Shown in pieces: positions 15,777 to 19,108 of a DNA stretch of 19,108 nt (its first letter is position 1; each line of letters begins with the position of its first letter). The stretch comes from a bacterium (GTDB lineage: Bacteria; Bacillota; Clostridia; Oscillospirales; Oscillospiraceae). Where the stretch lies: positions 1-19,108 of the forward strand of contig JAHYYS010000052.1 of NCBI GenBank assembly GCA_019424865.1, in the 5' to 3' direction. Below the pieces are notes generated by a model. That model did not search any database and was not told the DNA's origin. It worked only from the letters and a program-made list of their open reading frames with translations. Position numbers and translations under genes: made by a program.

Positions 15777-17153
15777 ATGACCATTCTGGGACAGTGGGCC
15801 GACGCCCTGTGGAATCCGTGGCTGCTGGGCCTGTTTCTGCTGGCGGGCGCAATTTATTCTGCCAGCTCCGGCTTTTTCCAGCTCTTTGCGCTCCCCCTGT
15901 GGATCCGTTCCACTCTGGGCTCGCTGTTTCAAAAGCAGGGGCGGCGGGGCGGCGGCCTGTCCTCCCTCCAGGCCCTGGCCACCGCCCTGGCCTCCACCAT
16001 GGGCACCGGCTCCATCGCCGGCGTGGCCGCCGCCCTGTGCCTGGGCGGCCCGGGCTCCATCTTCTGGATGTGGGTGTCCGCCTTCCTGGGCATGATGACG
16101 GGCTGCTGTGAAAAGCTGCTGGCCGTGCGGTATCAGGTACCGGCCCCGGACGGCGGTCTCCAGGGCGGCCCCATGTTTTATCTGCGGGACGGCCTGCACG
16201 CCCCCCTGCTGGCCGGCTGGTTCTGTCTGGCCTGCCTGCCCGCCACGCTGGCGGGCGGGGATCTGATCCAGTCCTCCTCCATCGCCGCCTCCCTGGAGGC
16301 GGCCTTCGGGACCCCGCGCCCCCTCTCCGGGGCTGTCACCGCCCTGCTGGCCGGCCTTGTCATGGTGGGCGGCGTGGGGCGCATCGCCCGGGTGTCCTCC
16401 GCCCTGGTGCCCGCCATGGCCCTGCTCTATCTGGGCAGCGGGGCAGCCGTGCTGATCTGCCGGGCCCAGGCCTTGCCCGGGGCGCTTGAGCTGATTTTCT
16501 CCTGCGCCCTCTCCCCTGCCGCCGCCCTGGGGGGCGGGGCCGGGTGGACGGTGGCCTCCGCCCTGCGCTATGGGGTGGCCCGGGGGGTATTTACCAACGA
16601 GGCCGGGCTGGGCACCTCCGCCATGGCCCATGGGGCCGCTGCCGCGGAGCACCCGGCCCGCCAGGGGATGTGGGGCATTTTCGAGGTATTTCTGTCCACC
16701 CTGCTGGTGTGTACCGTCACCGCCCTGGTCATTCTGGTCAGCGGGGTGTGGCAGCCGGGCGCGCCGGGGGGACTTACCGGGGCGCCCCTCACCGCAGCGG
16801 CCTTCGGCGCGGTGCTGGGCCCCATCGGCGCCCAAATTGTGGCCCTGTCCCTGCTGCTGTTTGCCTTCTCCTCCATTCTGGGCTGGAGCTACTACGGCCA
16901 GCAGTGCCTGCGCTATCTCTCCGGCGGCGACCGCCTGACCTGCGCCTATCGGGCCATCTTCCTCCTGTGCGCCTTCGCCGGGGCGGTGTGGGAGCCCGAG
17001 GTGCTCTGGCATCTGGTGGACCTGTGCAACGCCCTGATGGCGCTGCCCAACCTGACGGCGCTGCTGCTCCTGGCCCCTCAGGCGCTGTCTGTGCTGGCCA
17101 GGTGGCGGGCGCAGCAGAGTGAAAACGGCTGTAAAGCCGGCCCAAAGCCATGA
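15777..17153 (+). CDS. Sodium:alanine/glycine symporter of the AGCS family
   Basis: A 458-residue inner membrane transporter importing small neutral amino acids (Ala/Gly) with Na+. I choose the ATG at 15777 because GAGGTG (15765-15770) lies six bases upstream; GTG 15768 and ATG 15771 are in frame but overlap that site. About ten hydrophobic helices are visible. Family segments are clear: GGGLSSLQALATAL leading to GTGSIAGVA, GGPGSIFWMWVSAFLGM, CEKLLAVRY, GDLIQSSSIAASL and RGVFTNEAGLGTSAMAHGAA. The usual GTGNIAGVA has Ser in place of Asn (codon 16011-16013), a substitution in the segment known to line the substrate/sodium site. It is transcribed away from ymdB. Close relatives are named alsT/dagA; substrate not certain. 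Confidence 0.92.
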   Translation: MTILGQWADALWNPWLLGLFLLAGAIYSASSGFFQLFALPLWIRSTLGSLFQKQGRRGGGLSSLQALATALASTMGTGSIAGVAAALCLGGPGSIFWMWVSAFLGMMTGCCEKLLAVRYQVPAPDGGLQGGPMFYLRDGLHAPLLAGWFCLACLPATLAGGDLIQSSSIAASLEAAFGTPRPLSGAVTALLAGLVMVGGVGRIARVSSALVPAMALLYLGSGAAVLICRAQALPGALELIFSCALSPAAALGGGAGWTVASALRYGVARGVFTNEAGLGTSAMAHGAAAAEHPARQGMWGIFEVFLSTLLVCTVTALVILVSGVWQPGAPGGLTGAPLTAAAFGAVLGPIGAQIVALSLLLFAFSSILGWSYYGQQCLRYLSGGDRLTCAYRAIFLLCAFAGAVWEPEVLWHLVDLCNALMALPNLTALLLLAPQALSVLARWRAQQSENGCKAGPKP

Positions 17154-17185
17154 ACAGGCCCCTGCTCTCTTTTGTCAGGGCCTGT
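17154..17185. terminator. Hairpin between the convergent symporter gene and purF
   Basis: ACAGGCCC (17154-17161) pairs with GGGCCTGT (17178-17185), starting directly after the symporter stop and 17 bases from the purF stop. Neither strand shows a real U-run afterwards, so it is a weak candidate for shared termination or 3'-end protection. Confidence 0.4.
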
Positions 17186-17201
17186 ATACTGCCAGCTTTC
17201 T

Positions 17202-18590
17202 TCAATTGACAGCAACAGGATAACGCCCGGTGAAGCAGCCCTCGCAGAAGCTGCATTGGGCGTCCGGAGCCAGCCGGTGCAGCCCCTCCAGAGAGAGGAA
17301 ACCCAGGCTGTCCGCTCCAGCCAGCTCCCGGATCTCCTCCACTGTGTGGTGACAGGCAATGAGCTTCTCCCTGTCCGGAATATCCGTGCCGAAATAGCAG
17401 GGAGCGATAAAAGGGGGTGCCGACACCCGCATGTGAACCTCCCGGGCCCCCGCCTCCCGCAGCAGGCTGATAATCTGGCGGCAGGTGGTGCCCCGGACAA
17501 TGGAGTCATCCACCATCACCACCCGTTTGCCCGCCACCTCGCCGCGCAGGGCGGCCAGCTTGATGCGCACCGCCTGTTCCCTGCTGTGCTGGCCGGGGGT
17601 GATAAAGGTGCGGCCTACATAGCGGTTTTTCACAAAGCCCATACCGTTTGGAATGCCGCTTTCCAGGGCATACCCCCGGGCGGCGTCCAGGCCGGAGTCG
17701 GGCACCCCCACCACCAGATCGGCCTCCGCCGGGTGCTCCCGGGCCAGGATGCGGCCGGCGTTCACTCGGGCCTGATGGACCGACTGGCCCGCAATTACCG
17801 AGTCGGGCCGGGCGAAGTAAATATACTCAAAGACACACATGTGGGAAAGCCCCCGGCAGTTGTCCCGGATGGAGCGCACCTGTCCCCCCTGGGCCACCAC
17901 AATTTCCCCGGGCTCCAGTTCCCGCTCCACCGTTCCGCCCACCGCCTCGATGGCGCAGGACTCGGAGGCGAACAGCACCGCCTCCCCCTTTCTTCCCATG
18001 CACAGGGGGCGAAACCCCCACGGATCCCGACAGGCAATCAGCTTCCGGGGCGACATCACCAGCAGGGAAAAGGCCCCCCGCAGCTGCGCCGTGGCCCGGC
18101 ACACCGCCTCCTCCACGCTGCCGCAGTGCAGGCGCGCCTGGGCAATGGCATAGGCAATCAGCTCAGAGTCGCTGGTGGTATGGAAGATTGCCCCCCGGTA
18201 CTCAAAGTCCCGGCGCAGCTTTTCCACATCCAGCAGGTTTCCGTTGTGCACCACCGCCAGCGTGCCCTTCGCATACTTGATGGTCAGGGGCTGAGCATTC
18301 TCCCGGCCGCCGGCGCCGGTGGTGGCATAGCGCACATGTCCCACCGCCATGGTGCCGTTGAGCCGGCGGAGGATCTCCTCGTCAAAGACCTCGCTGACCA
18401 GGCCCGCATCCTTATAGAAGGACTGCTCCCGGCAGTTGATGGCGGCAATTCCGCAGGCCTCCTGCCCCCGGTGCTGAAGGGCATACAGACCGTAATAGGT
18501 GGTCTGGGCGCACCCGCCCTCCGAATCGCTGATTCCAAATACGCCGCACTCCTCGTGCAGTCCCCAATCCAGCCGGCCTGTTCCTTCCAT
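17202..18590 (-). CDS. purF: Amidophosphoribosyltransferase
   Basis: A 462-residue enzyme converting PRPP and glutamine to phosphoribosylamine, the committed step of purine synthesis. It is the B. subtilis-type enzyme: a 14-residue propeptide (MEGTGRLDWGLHEE) precedes the catalytic Cys15 of CGVFGI. The glutaminase domain (about 15-245) has LQHRGQEACG, GHVRYATTG and HNGNL. The transferase domain has the PRPP loop VVMVDDSIVRGTT (about 358). Cysteines for a structural 4Fe-4S cluster are present: HMCVFEYIYF, APCYFG and FCEGC in the tail. The tail is about 15 residues shorter than in B. subtilis. Start supported by GGAGGGG upstream. It stands alone here, without other pur genes beside it. Its leader carries a terminator-like hairpin, suggesting attenuation. 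Confidence 0.96.
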   Translation of the reverse strand: MEGTGRLDWGLHEECGVFGISDSEGGCAQTTYYGLYALQHRGQEACGIAAINCREQSFYKDAGLVSEVFDEEILRRLNGTMAVGHVRYATTGAGGRENAQPLTIKYAKGTLAVVHNGNLLDVEKLRRDFEYRGAIFHTTSDSELIAYAIAQARLHCGSVEEAVCRATAQLRGAFSLLVMSPRKLIACRDPWGFRPLCMGRKGEAVLFASESCAIEAVGGTVERELEPGEIVVAQGGQVRSIRDNCRGLSHMCVFEYIYFARPDSVIAGQSVHQARVNAGRILAREHPAEADLVVGVPDSGLDAARGYALESGIPNGMGFVKNRYVGRTFITPGQHSREQAVRIKLAALRGEVAGKRVVMVDDSIVRGTTCRQIISLLREAGAREVHMRVSAPPFIAPCYFGTDIPDREKLIACHHTVEEIRELAGADSLGFLSLEGLHRLAPDAQCSFCEGCFTGRYPVAVN

Positions 18591-18608
18591 GCTTGCTGAC
18601 CCCTCCCG

Positions 18609-18643
18609 AAAAAAAGATAAGACGGCGCCCTTCAGGCGCCGTC
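18609..18643 (-). terminator. Terminator-like hairpin inside the purF leader
   Basis: GGCGCCGTC (18635-18643) and GACGGCGCC (18621-18629) pair over nine bases with a five-base loop. The minus-strand RNA then reads UUAUC plus seven U (18609-18620), an excellent intrinsic terminator. It begins only about five bases after the predicted purF start site and ends just before the ribosome site. The plus strand also has a T-rich run after the stem, but no plus-strand gene needs it. Confidence 0.8.
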
Positions 18644-18654
18644 GTCTGCTTTTT

Positions 18655-18684
18655 ATTATACCCTGCTCATTTTCTCCGTTTCAA
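18655..18684 (-). promoter_or_regulatory. Promoter of purF
   Basis: On the minus strand TTGAAA (18679-18684), an 18-base spacer and consensus TATAAT (18655-18660). Predicted start near 18648. I see no PurR-box pair or guanine-riboswitch fold in the short leader, although distant PurR sites upstream cannot be excluded. Confidence 0.75.
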
Positions 18685-18833
18685 GAAGAAATAGTCAGGC
18701 AAACTCCCCCAATCTTTTTGCTTTGTCCCCACAGTCCTCAGTCATATTTTACAATCCCTCCTCCGGACGCCCCATTTCCTCCCAATTCCGCACTTTACTG
18801 CAAAAAAAGCTACCCAAACCTGGTAAAACATGC
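18685..18833. other. Divergent intergenic region between purF and nrdR
   Basis: About 150 bases, pyrimidine-rich on the plus strand, containing no supported gene. A 16-residue minus-strand frame (18695-18745) starts behind a GGAGGAGGG-type site but is too short to support. No NrdR-box-like palindrome was found here. Confidence 0.4.
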
Positions 18834-18839
18834 TATGAT
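18831..18839 (+). promoter_or_regulatory. Extended -10 element, candidate nrdR promoter
   Basis: TGCTATGAT is an extended -10 (TGn plus TATGAT at 18834-18839) without a recognisable -35. It lies 100 bases before the nrdR start. The GC-rich leader contains short inverted repeats (for example GCCGGC twice). Confidence 0.45.
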
Positions 18840-18939
18840 AGGGGCAAAGCTTTTTTCGGACCGAAAGGGCGCCGGCAGAGCCGTGCCGCCGTCCGCCGGC
18901 CCGTTCATTCCGTCCAAATGACGTTGGGAGGTATTCGGC

Positions 18940-19108
18940 ATGAAATGTCCCTACTGTGCCCACCTGGAGAGCAAGGTGGTAGATTCCCGTCCTGCCGACG
19001 AGGGAGCCAGCATCCGGCGCCGCCGGGAATGTCTGGCCTGTCACAAGCGCTTTACCACCTATGAGACCATGGAGAGTCTGCCTCTGATGGTGGTGAAAAA
19101 GGACGGCA
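18940..19108 (+). CDS. nrdR: Transcriptional repressor NrdR (5' part, runs off the window)
   Basis: The first 56 codons of NrdR, the zinc-binding nucleotide-sensing repressor of ribonucleotide reductase genes. The start MKCPYC and the zinc ribbon are complete: Cys3 and Cys6 (CPYC), then Cys31 and Cys34 (CLAC). The family's SRPADEGASIRRRREC and RFTTYE segments follow, and then the start of the ATP-cone domain (LMVVKKDG). GGGAGG at 18927-18932 lies upstream at good spacing. The ATP-cone lies beyond the right edge, so completeness cannot be judged. Confidence 0.95.
   Translation, partial: MKCPYCAHLESKVVDSRPADEGASIRRRRECLACHKRFTTYETMESLPLMVVKKDG

Noticed and set aside
15513..17012. 499-residue open frame antisense to the symporter
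   Set aside because: Gly/Gln/His-rich shadow of the symporter gene; it also runs through the ymdB leader and promoter.
17172..18599. 475-residue open frame antisense to purF
   Set aside because: purF is certain from its catalytic and PRPP-binding motifs; the antisense product has no recognisable features.
18695..18745. 16-residue minus-strand upstream frame before the purF promoter
   Set aside because: It has a purine-rich site in front, but lies upstream of the likely purF start site, is very short and has no other support.
18840..18939. NrdR-box autoregulatory sites upstream of nrdR
   Set aside because: No pair of AT-rich palindromes resembling the NrdR box was found; the inverted repeats present are GC-rich.

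Overview
The window looks like chromosome from a moderately GC-rich Clostridia of the Oscillospiraceae type (Flavonifractor/Lawsonibacter-like). The clues are GC-rich housekeeping genes with Bacillus-type families (Fe-S-type PurF with a propeptide, YmdB, the YhaO/YhaN pair, NrdR), purine-rich Shine-Dalgarno sites, several TTG/GTG starts, and an AT-rich accessory patch at the left edge. This is inference from gene content; no 16S or other marker is present.

Left part (1-4.5 kb), accessory. It starts with the AT-rich tail of an unidentified gene and its terminator, then a TTG-started AT-rich lipoprotein. Next, on the minus strand, come a small 58-residue gene and the C-terminal stump of another gene, which look like debris of an integrated element. 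A three-gene minus-strand operon follows (161-residue protein, 60-residue membrane protein, coiled-coil plus DUF1266 protein), then a TetR regulator with its own promoter and a candidate operator. About 0.4 kb of GC-rich DNA without a convincing gene closes this part.

Middle (4.5-10.7 kb), ion transport. A strong promoter drives a secreted or membrane-anchored protein of unknown function. TrkA and TrkH (K+ uptake, ATGA overlap) follow, then a K+-dependent membrane pyrophosphatase (hppA) with its own promoter and a structured leader. In the leader, one segment can pair either with an upstream arm or with the ribosome binding site. TrkAH imports the ion the pyrophosphatase needs as cofactor. 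Two opposed terminators separate hppA from a convergent DUF2798 membrane-protein gene.

Right part (10.7-19.1 kb), housekeeping. A minus-strand group runs ymdB (phosphodiesterase) - yhaO (SbcD-like nuclease) - yhaN (SbcC-like membrane-anchored ATPase), with the DUF2798 gene downstream. A plus-strand AGCS sodium:amino-acid symporter is divergent from ymdB. purF (first committed step of purine synthesis) is on the minus strand, and the window ends inside nrdR on the plus strand.

The most interesting signals are regulatory. (i) The hppA leader looks like a riboswitch or RNA switch. (ii) At least three minus-strand units (purF, ymdB, the DUF2798 gene) share a layout of promoter, then an intrinsic-terminator-like hairpin with a U-run inside the 5' leader, then RBS and gene. 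All RNA and promoter calls were made by eye and are unverified.
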